Shown one piece after another: positions 8,819-18,437 of a stretch of 64,000 bases of DNA. The notes below the pieces were generated by a model. It made no database searches and had not been told where the DNA came from. It saw only the letters and a program-made list of their open reading frames with translations. The position numbers were made by a program, and so were the translations under genes. Source of the stretch: Gluconobacter sp. Dm-62 (GTDB taxonomy: Bacteria > Pseudomonadota > Alphaproteobacteria > Acetobacterales > Acetobacteraceae); contig NZ_JAERLY010000005.1 in assembly GCF_018256155.1 (NCBI RefSeq), positions 62,001 through 126,000 of the forward strand, given 5' to 3'. Numbering within the stretch: the stretch's first letter is position 1; each line of letters opens with the position of its first letter.

Positions 8819-11008
8819 ATGCACCGCAGCAGGATTTTTTACGCGATACCCCTCTCCCTCGTCATGAGTGGAGAAGTCTTCGCAGCCGACCAGAACACCA
8901 CAACCGAACAGCCTCCGCGCTCGGGCACGAAAAAAGCCATCCCAACCGGGACACAGGCCCAAACCATTGAAAAGCTTGAAGTCCGCGCGCGCAGGGCATC
9001 CACACTCGCCTCGTCCGCAACCAAATCGGACACGCCCCTGATCGAAACGGCGCAGTCGGTTACGGTCATCACCCGCAATGAAATGGATATCCGCAACGTT
9101 CTGAACCTCAATCAGGCCGTGCGCTATACGGCGGGCGTCACAGCGGATCTTCGTGGCGGGGGCGTGGGAACACGTTATGACCAGTTCGCCCTGCGCGGAT
9201 TTTCTGTGCCGACCTTTCTCGATGGACTGAAGCTTCAGGACAGCCCGACCGGTTATGCCGTGGCCCAGACCGACACCTCGCGTCTGGACCGTATCGAAAT
9301 CCTCAAAGGCCCGGCATCGGCCCTCTACGGCCAGTCGAGCCCCGGTGGCCTTGTCGCTCTCTCCAGCAAACTCGCCACGGATCAGCGCTCTTACGGCAGC
9401 GTGAATGCAACCGGCGGCATGTTCGATCTGTATCGCGTGGATGCCGATGTCGGCGGCTATGTGACGGATAACGGTTTCGTCCGCTATCGCCTTGATGGCA
9501 CGATCAACGGCCAGCACAGCCAGCTCGCCCGGACCGGCAGCCGCCGCTTCTCCATCAGCCCGTCCTTCACCTTCGGTGGCGATGGCCCGACGACGCTGAC
9601 AATCCTGGGGAATTACCAGTACGATCCGGAAAACGGCACTTATGGCGGCGTCCCGCTGGTCGGCTCGCTCAAGGCCGCCTCGTTCGGCTACCTGCCCCGC
9701 AATTTCTACGACGGTGATTCATCGTTCGAAAAATACAACCGCCGCCATGGCTCAGTCACCTATATCCTGAACCATCGCTTCAACAGCGACTGGAGCTTCA
9801 GCACGCGCGGGCGTTACGACGACATCAAGACCCAGTACCGCAGCGTCTATGACAGCGGCTATTACGTTTCGGATGACACATTGGCCCGCTCGGCCATCGC
9901 CACCAACGAACATACACACAACCTGACATTCGACAGCCAGTTCAAGGGCAAGGTCCGTACCGGGCCGCTGCGTCACACCATGATGTTCGGCTTCGACTAC
10001 ATGCAGCAGAGCGCCTCGGAAGTTGGCTACTATGGGTCTGCACCGGACCTGAACGTGTTCCATCCGAACTCCCAGATGGCCATTGCCAGCCCTGCTCCCT
10101 GGGTGAACTACAACACCGATTCCCATCAGGCCGGTATCTACGGACAGGACGAAATCCACTGGCGTCATCTGATCCTGACGGGCAGCATCCGTAACGACTG
10201 GTATCGCTCGCACCAGACCGACAACATGTACAACACGACGACCAACCAGAGCCCGAGCCAGATCACATGGCGCGCTTCCGGCCTTTACCATTTCGATTTC
10301 GGTCTCGCGCCTTACATCAGCTATTCGACGTCATTCCAGCCGCAGTCGGGCAGCGTCTCGACGGATGGTGGCAAGACCGTTCGCCAAGCCAATCCGTCCC
10401 TTGGCAAGCAGCTTGAAGGCGGCCTGAAATACCAGCTTCCGGGCACAACGGTTCTCCTCACGGCCGCAGGCTTTCATATCGAACAGACCAACGTTCTCGT
10501 CGGTATTGGCAATACGGGCTACAGCGCCGAAAGCGGACTGGTCCATTCGGACGGTTTCGAGTTCGAAGCCCATGCGGAACCGTTCCACAATCTCGTCCTG
10601 ACGGCGGCTGTCAGCATCCAGAAGGTGCATGATGACTCAACCGGCAAGCCGCTGATCCAGTCCGGCAAGGGCAATGCGTCGCTCTTCGCGTTCTATACGA
10701 TGCCGTCCGGTCCCGCGAAGGGTCTCGGCTTCGGCGGTGGCATGCGCTATTCCAATAAATCCTATGGTGGTGAAGCATCTTACGGGAGTGTCTGGGTGCC
10801 GCAATATGCCTTGTTCGACGCGTCAGTCCGCTACGACCTGTCCAACCTTTCCCACAGCCTGCACGGCTGGAATGTCGGCGCGAGCGTCCGCAATCTCTTT
10901 GACAAGAACTTCGTCGCCAACTGCCTGAGCTATGCCTCTTACGGTCAGGAATTCTGCTATTACGGAGAGCGCCGCAACGCGCAGGCCAATATTGGCTTCA
11001 GCTGGTAA
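8819..11008 (+). CDS. TonB-dependent siderophore receptor
   Basis: This 729-residue outer-membrane receptor has a signal peptide (MHRSRIFYAIPLSLVMSG, cleavage near VFAA). A short linker leads to the plug domain: IETAQSVTVITRNEM, RGFSVPTFLDGL and the conserved LKGPASALYGQSSPGGLV. A 22-strand barrel region follows, ending in aromatic SW (NIGFSW). It belongs to the ferrichrome/hydroxamate-type group and should import a ferric siderophore with TonB-ExbBD. I chose ATG 8819 over TTG 8807 because GAGGT at 8809-8813 is correctly spaced. DUF3649, PepSY-TM and DUF3325 genes follow on the same strand, a typical iron-regulated set. Confidence 0.92.
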   Translation: MHRSRIFYAIPLSLVMSGEVFAADQNTTTEQPPRSGTKKAIPTGTQAQTIEKLEVRARRASTLASSATKSDTPLIETAQSVTVITRNEMDIRNVLNLNQAVRYTAGVTADLRGGGVGTRYDQFALRGFSVPTFLDGLKLQDSPTGYAVAQTDTSRLDRIEILKGPASALYGQSSPGGLVALSSKLATDQRSYGSVNATGGMFDLYRVDADVGGYVTDNGFVRYRLDGTINGQHSQLARTGSRRFSISPSFTFGGDGPTTLTILGNYQYDPENGTYGGVPLVGSLKAASFGYLPRNFYDGDSSFEKYNRRHGSVTYILNHRFNSDWSFSTRGRYDDIKTQYRSVYDSGYYVSDDTLARSAIATNEHTHNLTFDSQFKGKVRTGPLRHTMMFGFDYMQQSASEVGYYGSAPDLNVFHPNSQMAIASPAPWVNYNTDSHQAGIYGQDEIHWRHLILTGSIRNDWYRSHQTDNMYNTTTNQSPSQITWRASGLYHFDFGLAPYISYSTSFQPQSGSVSTDGGKTVRQANPSLGKQLEGGLKYQLPGTTVLLTAAGFHIEQTNVLVGIGNTGYSAESGLVHSDGFEFEAHAEPFHNLVLTAAVSIQKVHDDSTGKPLIQSGKGNASLFAFYTMPSGPAKGLGFGGGMRYSNKSYGGEASYGSVWVPQYALFDASVRYDLSNLSHSLHGWNVGASVRNLFDKNFVANCLSYASYGQEFCYYGERRNAQANIGFSW

Positions 11009-11039
11009 AACCCTCCCAGTCCGTTCCAAACGCTACGAC

Positions 11040-11294
11040 ATGGCCCTGCGCTTTGTCGTGGCGTTGCCACTTGGCTATGTGCTGTCAGCAGTGGCGGGAA
11101 TCTGTATCGCGTTCGGGCTCCCCCTTTCGAAGGCAGACAGCGCCATGGCCGGGATCCTTCTCGGCCTGTTCCTATGGCCGATCGTCTTCATGGCATCTTT
11201 CGGTTTCACAAATATCAGACGGCTGGCATTGATAACCATCATGCTGATTCTGTGCCTGACGGCACTGGCAGCTTCAGGCGGCTGGCGACCATGA
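11040..11294 (+). CDS. DUF3649-type small membrane protein
   Basis: This 84-residue protein has three predicted membrane segments (VVALPLGYVLSAVAGICIAF, a middle segment with LGLFLWPIVFMASFGF, and ALITIMLILCLTALAA). Size, topology and position between a TonB receptor and a PepSY-TM gene match DUF3649, whose biochemical role is unknown. The stop overlaps the next gene's ATG (ATGA at 11291-11294), so the two are translationally coupled. The frame is open far upstream, but ATG 11040 is 31 bp after the receptor stop and starts the hydrophobic protein. Confidence 0.75.
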   Translation: MALRFVVALPLGYVLSAVAGICIAFGLPLSKADSAMAGILLGLFLWPIVFMASFGFTNIRRLALITIMLILCLTALAASGGWRP

Positions 11295-12754
11295 AGCCCA
11301 CATTCCGCGCCTCGATGGCTATGGTCCACACGACACTGGGCCTCGTGACAGGCTGGGTGTTGTTCGCCATCGCCCTATCCGGCGCATTGAGCGTTTTTCG
11401 GCAGGACATCAGCCTGTGGGCACGACCTGAACTCTCCGGTGCGGCGCCTGATCCGCTTCTGACGGACGCCCATGCACTGGACTGGCTAAGCCGCAACGCG
11501 TCCAGCGCCAGCGCCTGGTATGTCGCCAGCGCAACCGATCTTAGTTCCTTTGCAACAGCCCTCTGGCCAGATGCAAAGGGCGATTACATCCAGCGCGCCC
11601 TCGATCCGATCAGCGGCAGCCCGGACGGCATCCGGGACACGCTCGGTGGCGAGTTCTTTTACCGGTTCCATTTCGAGCTCCAGCTTCCCTACCCCTGGGG
11701 ACGGCTGATCGCAGCACTCGCAGCACTCGCCCTCGTCGTCGGGCTGCTCACCGGCGTCATCATCCATCGCCGCATCTTCGCAGATTTCTTCACCTTCCGT
11801 CCGTCCCGCGGACAGAGAAGCTGGCTGGACATGCACAACCTGCTCGGTGTCGCAGCGCTGCCCTTCCATCTGATGATTTCCTTTACGGGCGCCGTCACCC
11901 TCGGGTCGCTGCTGCTCCCATGGAGCACGCAGGCTCTCTATCGAAACGACCTGATGGCCTCCTATACGGAATTGAACCCGGCGCTCTATTCCCGCCCTGC
12001 AAGTGGCCATGCAGGGCATCTCGCGCCGCTCCTCCCCATGCTGCGGGAGGCTGAAAGACGGTTTGGCGGCGCGGGTCTGGAACAGATCTACGTCTTCAAC
12101 CCGTCCGATCAGGCCTCACTCGTCACGATGATCGCAGGCAATAGCCACACCGTCAGCACGTCCTCACAGACCATCACCTTCGACGGCTCGTCAGGCCATA
12201 TCCTTCAGGAGCACATTGAAAAACGCCCCGTCATAAAGGCGTACACGTTCCTGTATGGACTGCACGTCGCGCGCTTTGCCCCCGGCGTCACGCGCTGGCT
12301 CTATTTCCTGTCCGGACTGGGGCTCGCAGCCCTGATTGGCAGCGGCATGCATCTTTGGACAATCAAGCGCCTGCGCCGCCCGCATCATCTCGGACACCGG
12401 ATCGTCGCACGTCTGAATGTCGGGATGCTGATGGGAACGCCAATTGCGTTCGCATCCTTTTTCATCGCGAACCGAATTCTTGCGACAGCGATGCCGCATA
12501 GAGCCAGCTATGAAGTGACAGCCCTGTTCTTCGTCTGGGGCATTACACTGGTCTACGGACTGGCCCGTCGTCCCGAGCGGACATGGCCCGGGCTTCTGGG
12601 TGGCAATGCCGTAGCGTGCTTTCTGGTCTCGCTGCTCAGTCTGCCATGGCAGACCAGCGTAATCGCAGGCGTCAGCACGACGGCCGCTGCCCTGTCTGCC
12701 TCCTTCGCCTACGCGACCTTCCGCACCATACGAAAAGCGGCCCTCCCGACATGA
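11291..12754 (+). CDS. PepSY-associated TM-helix protein, putative ferric-siderophore reductase
   Basis: This 487-residue inner-membrane protein opens with VHTTLGLVTGWVLFAIALSGALSVF, the first helix of the PepSY-TM family, with the conserved His before it. Further helices occur near residues 145, 200, 340 and 385-480. The family is widespread beside siderophore receptors and has been linked to reductive iron release in the periplasm or at the membrane. ATG 11291 overlaps the DUF3649 stop, and its own stop overlaps the DUF3325 start (12751-12754). The longer upstream frame overlaps DUF3649 and is not used. Confidence 0.85.
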   Translation: MKPTFRASMAMVHTTLGLVTGWVLFAIALSGALSVFRQDISLWARPELSGAAPDPLLTDAHALDWLSRNASSASAWYVASATDLSSFATALWPDAKGDYIQRALDPISGSPDGIRDTLGGEFFYRFHFELQLPYPWGRLIAALAALALVVGLLTGVIIHRRIFADFFTFRPSRGQRSWLDMHNLLGVAALPFHLMISFTGAVTLGSLLLPWSTQALYRNDLMASYTELNPALYSRPASGHAGHLAPLLPMLREAERRFGGAGLEQIYVFNPSDQASLVTMIAGNSHTVSTSSQTITFDGSSGHILQEHIEKRPVIKAYTFLYGLHVARFAPGVTRWLYFLSGLGLAALIGSGMHLWTIKRLRRPHHLGHRIVARLNVGMLMGTPIAFASFFIANRILATAMPHRASYEVTALFFVWGITLVYGLARRPERTWPGLLGGNAVACFLVSLLSLPWQTSVIAGVSTTAAALSASFAYATFRTIRKAALPT

Positions 12755-13032
12755 GCTGGATTTCTCTGCTTTGTGGACAGAGCGCAATGCTGATGCTTGT
12801 CGCAGGTTCAATGCGTGGAAACCGCGTCTTCTGGCGCGACAGTCTCACGGACGTCCAACGGCGCACTCTGAAATCATGTGCCGCCACCGGCCTGCTCTTC
12901 AGTCTTGTCCTTCAGGCAATATCCGACGGGTTCATTGTCCTGAATGTCATTGAATGGGCTTTGCTCACTGGTCCGGAAATCATGATCGCGACCCTCGTAT
13001 GCTCCGTCCGGGAACACATCGCGCGACCATGA
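12751..13032 (+). CDS. DUF3325 small membrane protein
   Basis: This 93-residue protein has three hydrophobic segments (ISLLCGQSAMLMLVAGSM, ATGLLFSLVLQAISDGFIVL, ALLTGPEIMIATLVCSV). DUF3325 proteins are the usual last member of TonB receptor/DUF3649/PepSY-TM operons; their function is unknown. ATG 12751 overlaps the PepSY-TM stop. The operon ends here, 12 bp before the convergent phospholipase gene. Confidence 0.75.
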   Translation: MSWISLLCGQSAMLMLVAGSMRGNRVFWRDSLTDVQRRTLKSCAATGLLFSLVLQAISDGFIVLNVIEWALLTGPEIMIATLVCSVREHIARP

Positions 13033-13044
13033 TCCCAAGGCGCT

Positions 13045-15522
13045 TTATCCAGCCATCGCCGGATCGGTGATCGTCAGTTGCCCCGTTTCCATCCGACCGC
13101 CCAGAACATGCCTGAAGTCCGGATCATCCGGCGAAGTCAGCGTCACGTCATACCACTGATGCGTCACGGACAGGTCCAGCCTGATCTCATGATGCCCCCC
13201 GCCTTTGAGAACGACCGTCCGAAGTGGTGCAGCATTTCCCTGTCGATACTGGACAGTCACCGGCACCTTGCCGCCATTAACGAGCGAAAGAACGATTGCT
13301 GGCCTTTTCCCCTTTGTCCCGATTTCATAATGACAGCCTGACCGGAGCACGACACGGTCAATATGCCCCCGATACGCCCGGTAAAACCCGTTGGGCGCAT
13401 GAACCGCCACATCATACAGACCATCCGTAGCGGGAAGCGTTACATCCAGTTCGTCACCAGCCGCGACCGTATAGGTTCCCGCCTGCATATCCCGACCGCC
13501 ATTGCGATAGTCATAAACATTAAACGGAGCGCCAGCCGCCCGCTGCCCATGAACGCTCTGCCCTGCCCGCAACATCAAGCTGACATGGCCATGCCCTGCA
13601 TTCACGCCACCATCACAATAGAGCTCATAAGGCAGCGCGCAGGCCGGACGCGTCCCCGTTTCCTGTCGCACGGTGTTGTGCAGCAGATCCGGCTGATCCT
13701 TCAGCGCCATGACCTCGGCGGTTGACAGGGCGTGAAAACCACCCGGCATCGGACGGTTCCGCGCATCCTCGATGGCGCGCAGATGCGTGTTCCGATCCAG
13801 ATAGCTCAAGGACGGGGCCGCTTCGTCATGCGGATGGAAACATGACGTTAAATCGCCGCAGATCGCCCGACGCCATGGAGAAATATTGGTCTCCCGGACA
13901 GGTGTTCCGAACTTCTTCTCAACGAAGTGCTCCAGAAACCGCAACGTCGAGCTGTGATCGAAGAGCTGCGAATTCACCCGCCCTCCCCGGCTCCAGGGAG
14001 ACGCAACCACCATCGGCACCCGGAACCCGAGCCCGATCGGACCACTCCGTGCGAGGCGATCGGGAACGCCGAGGCGCACTTCGTCCTCAGCACTTGTATA
14101 TTCCAGCCCGTCCGGCCCGATCGAGGCGGAAGAACGTCCCGTCTCCGGACGCTGGGGATCGGGCGCGGCATAAGAACAGCAATGATCGAAATACCCATCA
14201 TTTTCATCATAGGTCAGGATGAAAATGGTCTTTTTCCACACGCCCGGATTTTCGGTCAGAATGTTCATGACTTCTGACGCATACCAGGCTCCATACCAGG
14301 CGGAGGTCGGATGGTCAGAGAAATGCTCAGGCGCTGCCATCCACGACACGGCCGGAAGCTGCCCCGTCTGCACGTCCTTGCGGAACTGGTACAGCACATC
14401 GCCCTTCGGCGCCTTCATTCCCTTTGCGTCCGGATCATCCGCAAAGGCCAGGTCTTCAAGCGTGTGATAGTCAGGATCGGCCCGGTTGGTCACAAAAGCC
14501 TTCGTGAAAAGAGCGCGCTCTTCAGGTGTCAGATTCTCGAACCCCTTCGCGGAGTCCTGACGCCGGCGCAGAACCTCCATCAAGGCCTTTGCCTCAACGA
14601 GCTGCTCGCCCCGATCGCCAGAGACCAGCATCTCCAGTTTCTCAAGCCGGTTGATATGCTCCGAACATTCCCTGATCCGTTCTTCGATCCACGCCCCAAA
14701 GCCAGGATTGGAGCTGACATTAAAATTGTCGAAACACTCCAGCACGTTACATCCGAAATTGGACAGCCAGGAACGCTCTGCCGCGGACATGCTCCCCGTC
14801 TGGCTGATCTCGTTCTGATAGAACTTCCATGAGACCCCAACCTTTTCCAGCCGCTCCGGAAAGGTCGTCCAGGTCATGCCGCCTTCAAGGATCTCCGGAT
14901 TGCGCATGTAAACGTTTGAGTCGGTGCTCTGCCGGTCACGAACAGTCCCGGTCCAGAAGACAAGACGGTTGGGCGTCGTACTCGTCATCGCCCCACAATA
15001 ATTCTGATCGCAGACCGTAAAGGCATCGGCCAGAGCATAATAGAACGGCAGATCCTCACGGGTATAATATCCCATGGTCAGAGGATACTGTTTGTATTCT
15101 TTCTTGTAAGGGCGCTTGACGTCCACCCAGCGGTCATGATGCCCCCCGTTCCATGCATCGACCTGACTGTCCCGGGAGTGCGGAATAGACCCCATCCACG
15201 TTACTTTGGTATCATGAATGTTCAGACGCCAGGGCGTATAGGTCTCGCCGCTTTTGCCGGACTGTACGAAGACGGAGTTGCCATTCTTCTGACGGATCGC
15301 CCGTTTGTCATTAAAGCCCCGGACACCGGCCAGTGTTCCGAACATATGATCAAAAGACCGGTTTTCCTGCATGAGAATAACGACATGCTCGGCATTCAGA
15401 TAGTTCGTTCCGGGGTCTGGAGCGATGGCATAGGCGCGACGAATGGCGGCCGGAAGCCCTTCGGTCGCTGCGGCGGCTCCACCAAACAGGGCGTATTTAA
15501 GAAAGGTTCTGCGAGTGGACAT
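13045..15522 (-). CDS. plcN: Phosphocholine-specific phospholipase C, Tat-exported
   Basis: This 825-residue enzyme hydrolyses phosphatidylcholine or sphingomyelin outside the cytoplasm. The N-terminus is a Tat signal (STRRTFLK at 2-9, then an Ala-rich stretch to about residue 33). The phosphoesterase domain begins with EHVVILMQENRSFDHMFG at 45-62, whose Glu and Asn bind metal in this superfamily, and continues to about 580. The C-terminal 200 residues carry two beta-rich DUF756-type repeats (MLRAGQSVHG; later VTVQYRQG). It lies downstream of a TonB receptor on the same strand, but a hairpin terminator separates them. The symbol is a family-level guess (PlcH/PlcN type). Confidence 0.9.
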   Translation of the reverse strand: MSTRRTFLKYALFGGAAAATEGLPAAIRRAYAIAPDPGTNYLNAEHVVILMQENRSFDHMFGTLAGVRGFNDKRAIRQKNGNSVFVQSGKSGETYTPWRLNIHDTKVTWMGSIPHSRDSQVDAWNGGHHDRWVDVKRPYKKEYKQYPLTMGYYTREDLPFYYALADAFTVCDQNYCGAMTSTTPNRLVFWTGTVRDRQSTDSNVYMRNPEILEGGMTWTTFPERLEKVGVSWKFYQNEISQTGSMSAAERSWLSNFGCNVLECFDNFNVSSNPGFGAWIEERIRECSEHINRLEKLEMLVSGDRGEQLVEAKALMEVLRRRQDSAKGFENLTPEERALFTKAFVTNRADPDYHTLEDLAFADDPDAKGMKAPKGDVLYQFRKDVQTGQLPAVSWMAAPEHFSDHPTSAWYGAWYASEVMNILTENPGVWKKTIFILTYDENDGYFDHCCSYAAPDPQRPETGRSSASIGPDGLEYTSAEDEVRLGVPDRLARSGPIGLGFRVPMVVASPWSRGGRVNSQLFDHSSTLRFLEHFVEKKFGTPVRETNISPWRRAICGDLTSCFHPHDEAAPSLSYLDRNTHLRAIEDARNRPMPGGFHALSTAEVMALKDQPDLLHNTVRQETGTRPACALPYELYCDGGVNAGHGHVSLMLRAGQSVHGQRAAGAPFNVYDYRNGGRDMQAGTYTVAAGDELDVTLPATDGLYDVAVHAPNGFYRAYRGHIDRVVLRSGCHYEIGTKGKRPAIVLSLVNGGKVPVTVQYRQGNAAPLRTVVLKGGGHHEIRLDLSVTHQWYDVTLTSPDDPDFRHVLGGRMETGQLTITDPAMAG

Positions 15523-15659
15523 ATCAACCGTTGCCTGAAGCCTGAGAGCGCATATTGCTCAAAAATAAAGGAATATGGGGTTTGAATAGTCGCCCTTCAG
15601 GCCGAATTCATCCCGCAACGCCTCGACTTCATAAAAATTTCACTTGGCAACAAAAGATG

Positions 15660-15696
15660 AACGGGCGTGGATCGTTTGACCGATCACACGCCCGTT
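15660..15696 (-). terminator. Hairpin terminator of the second TonB receptor gene
   Basis: AACGGGCGTG at 15660-15669 pairs with CACGCCCGTT at 15687-15696; an inner GATCG/CGATC pair extends the stem. On the minus strand it is followed by CATCTTTTGTT, a modest U-tract, as expected after the receptor stop at 15723. It should limit read-through into the phospholipase gene. Confidence 0.75.
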
Positions 15697-15722
15697 CGTT
15701 CCAAACTCTCGGAAAACCGCGA

Positions 15723-18200
15723 TCAGAAGTCGATCGACGTCTTCACGTAATACATGCCGCCGTTGAACCCATACGGCGAATAGGACGCATATTTTGTTAG
15801 GCCCTGCTGTGTGTGTGAGATGGAAGACGGAACGCGCGTCGGGTATTTATTGCCAAGATTGTTGGCCCCCACTCCGATGCTCCAGCGCGGCAGGATCTTG
15901 TAGTCCACTTCAAGATTGGTCAGCAGCGCGGGGTTCTGCATGAACGGAACACTCCCAGCACCTGTCGGAGCAGCCATATAGATGATTGAACCGTAGCGCA
16001 TTTCCTGCACAAAGGCGGACCACTTGCCATATGTCCAGTTTACGCTGATCTGCTCGCGGTTCTTCGGAGCGGCATGAAGGACAACTTCCTTCGTATATTC
16101 ATTGACGAAACTGGCTTTCGAGGAGCGGATTTCCGTATCAGAGAAGTTGATTCCCATTGCAAACCGGAACTGGCCCAGACGCTGCGTATGAAGCGTATAA
16201 TCAGCGCTGAAATCGCCACCAAATGTCTGGGTATTATAAAGATTTGCGTAATAGGACAGTGATGTCGCGCTCTCAAGACTGTTCTGCGCCAACAGGTTCA
16301 TGAGGACGGAGTCATTCGCGTCAACACTGTAGGTCTTCGTGCTGCCCAGACGAGAATTGATGGCGATGTAATACAGATTTCCAGTCACATGGAAATTGTC
16401 TACAGGCGTTGCATCAAGACCGATGCTGTAGCTGCGGGAATATTCGCCCTTCATGCTGCCTGAACCGAGATACTTGGCAATCGAGCTATTGGCCGGAACC
16501 TGATCCACCGTATAGCCAGGATACGGCGCGGAGTAGAAATAGGACATCTCGCCAAGCGTCGGCGGACGATAACCCGTATTGACGTTGGCGCGCACGGCCC
16601 AGCGCTTGTTGAAGTTATAGCGGGTCCCGGCCGAACCAGTCTCGACAGTGGCCAGGTTGTTGTAGCTCGCAACGCGGCCACCCAGCGTCCATTCCCACTT
16701 CTTCGTTACATAGAAGTCGAGATCGGCGAAACCTTCATAGACGTCACGGTTCTGGTTGGTCACGGCCATCGGAACGTTACCCGGATGATCGGTGGCGCCC
16801 AGTCCTTCCCAGGATGCCGTCTCACCTTCGGTCATCTGGAAGGTATCGTGGCGGTATTCAGCGCCAAACTTCAGATCGACCGGCCGCGGCAGAAAACCCG
16901 TCTGAAACGAACGCGAGCCACGGATACCGCTCGTCAGTTCGGTCGCAATGGACGATCCGTCATAGAATGACGTCTGCGTGCTGTCAGGAAGGGAAACGTT
17001 TTCAGAGTCCTTGGTGCCGTATTTCTGCGCATCCCGCCCGAACGTGACATAGGCATCCCACGCAAACCCGAATTTATGGGTCCGAATGCCGTTATCCGTC
17101 TGGAAATCGTACTGATCCATCGTGATATAAGGCTGGTTGCCGTTCGGATACAGGTTTGTATTGATCCAGGTATCCGTATCGGCCGCACTACGGTACGTCT
17201 CGGCCACGTTGGCACGACGATGCGAGAACGTCGAAGTGCTGTAGGCGCTGAACCCCTCTCCCAGCGGCAGAGACATATTCTCGCTCAATGTCTCGAGCGT
17301 GGATTTGGGAAGACCAAGACCGCGCTGAACATCACGATTGGCGGTCTCGTTACGGGAATCGCTGTACAGCGTCCCGTAGAAATCGCCGCCGCGGGTGGTC
17401 GGCAACTGATGCGTCACCTGGGCTGCGAGATCGAGATATCCGCCTCTGTTGCCCAGAGCCATGCCGTAATTGGCTGATCCATCAAGTCCTTGGCCATCGC
17501 CTGCGTAATAGCCATTGTTCTTGAAGTTGATGCTACCACCATGCGTATCGCGCTTGAGCACGATATTGACCGCCCCTGCGATCGCATCCTGGCCGTAAAG
17601 TGCCGAAGCCCCTTCCGTAATGACCTCGATATGATCAATCGCAGATACAGGAATCAGAGAAATATCGGCTGGTTCACTGCCCCAGTTCGTACCGGCATTC
17701 GAATTGAAATTCGCACCGATATGACGACGATGACCGTTGACGAGGATCAGCGTATCGTCAGGTGACTGCCCGCGAAGCTGCATGGTCTGGACGAAAGCAC
17801 TTGCGCCACCACCTGGCAGAGCCGCCGTCGTAATAGCCGGATTAGCTTGTGCCAGTGCGGACAGAACATTCGTCTGGCCCGTCTTGAGAAGTTCCGCCCC
17901 GGTCACCACAGTCACCTGCGTCGTACTATGACGAGCCGTTACCGGAGAGAAGACAGAGTTCGTCTGCCGTCCACCAACCTGAATACTTTCCGTTGACACA
18001 GCCTGAAGCGATGTCGGGGCATGATGAACCGGCGCCTTACTTTGAGAAGGAGCAGCGGCTGAGCCTTTTTTGGCGATAATCTTGTGATGTTTCACAGGCA
18101 CGGATGGCGCAGCCGACGCTGCAAAAACCATATCCGGCATGAACGCGCCCAGTGCAGCACTTGCGACCAGACAGAGTTTCCAATTTGACCCAATCAACAT
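15723..18200 (-). CDS. TonB-dependent receptor (non-siderophore group)
   Basis: This 825-residue outer-membrane receptor has a signal peptide (MLIGSNWKLCLVASAALGAF, cleavage near VFAASA). A low-complexity Ala/Pro/His/Lys linker runs to about residue 70, before the plug (TQVTVVTGAELLKTGQTN, then ITEGASALYGQDAIAGAVNI near 195). The barrel ends in YYVKTSIDF with a terminal Phe. The NGHRRH and EGASALYGQDAIAGAVN patterns resemble receptors for vitamins, sugars or unknown organics more than siderophore receptors. The substrate cannot be assigned. A LysR gene diverges upstream and a phospholipase follows after a terminator. Confidence 0.88.
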   Translation of the reverse strand: MLIGSNWKLCLVASAALGAFMPDMVFAASAAPSVPVKHHKIIAKKGSAAAPSQSKAPVHHAPTSLQAVSTESIQVGGRQTNSVFSPVTARHSTTQVTVVTGAELLKTGQTNVLSALAQANPAITTAALPGGGASAFVQTMQLRGQSPDDTLILVNGHRRHIGANFNSNAGTNWGSEPADISLIPVSAIDHIEVITEGASALYGQDAIAGAVNIVLKRDTHGGSINFKNNGYYAGDGQGLDGSANYGMALGNRGGYLDLAAQVTHQLPTTRGGDFYGTLYSDSRNETANRDVQRGLGLPKSTLETLSENMSLPLGEGFSAYSTSTFSHRRANVAETYRSAADTDTWINTNLYPNGNQPYITMDQYDFQTDNGIRTHKFGFAWDAYVTFGRDAQKYGTKDSENVSLPDSTQTSFYDGSSIATELTSGIRGSRSFQTGFLPRPVDLKFGAEYRHDTFQMTEGETASWEGLGATDHPGNVPMAVTNQNRDVYEGFADLDFYVTKKWEWTLGGRVASYNNLATVETGSAGTRYNFNKRWAVRANVNTGYRPPTLGEMSYFYSAPYPGYTVDQVPANSSIAKYLGSGSMKGEYSRSYSIGLDATPVDNFHVTGNLYYIAINSRLGSTKTYSVDANDSVLMNLLAQNSLESATSLSYYANLYNTQTFGGDFSADYTLHTQRLGQFRFAMGINFSDTEIRSSKASFVNEYTKEVVLHAAPKNREQISVNWTYGKWSAFVQEMRYGSIIYMAAPTGAGSVPFMQNPALLTNLEVDYKILPRWSIGVGANNLGNKYPTRVPSSISHTQQGLTKYASYSPYGFNGGMYYVKTSIDF

Positions 18201-18437
18201 TGCATCCCTCTCAAGTCGCCGGAATCCCGATACGAAAGTATGAGTTTATGGTACGGATACGTTATGTTTTGGCGTCATATGGATTATTTATATTCCAATT
18301 TCGCAACGAGGACGCAGGAAAGTTTCGCAGCGTCACGCATCGTGAAAATTTGGGCGCTTTCCGATGGATTCATTGACGATTTCCACCATTAGGCAGACTA
18401 TCGGGATCATAGTTCGTCACATCAGGAGATTGATCCG
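18201..18437. promoter_or_regulatory. Divergent promoter region, TonB receptor / LysR regulator
   Basis: This 237 bp spacer holds both promoters. It is AT-rich around 18270-18300. AGGAG at 18424-18428 is a good ribosome binding site nine bases before the TTG start at 18438. I found no convincing PhoB or Fur site. LysR proteins often act from such divergent regions, so the receptor is a candidate target. Confidence 0.5.
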
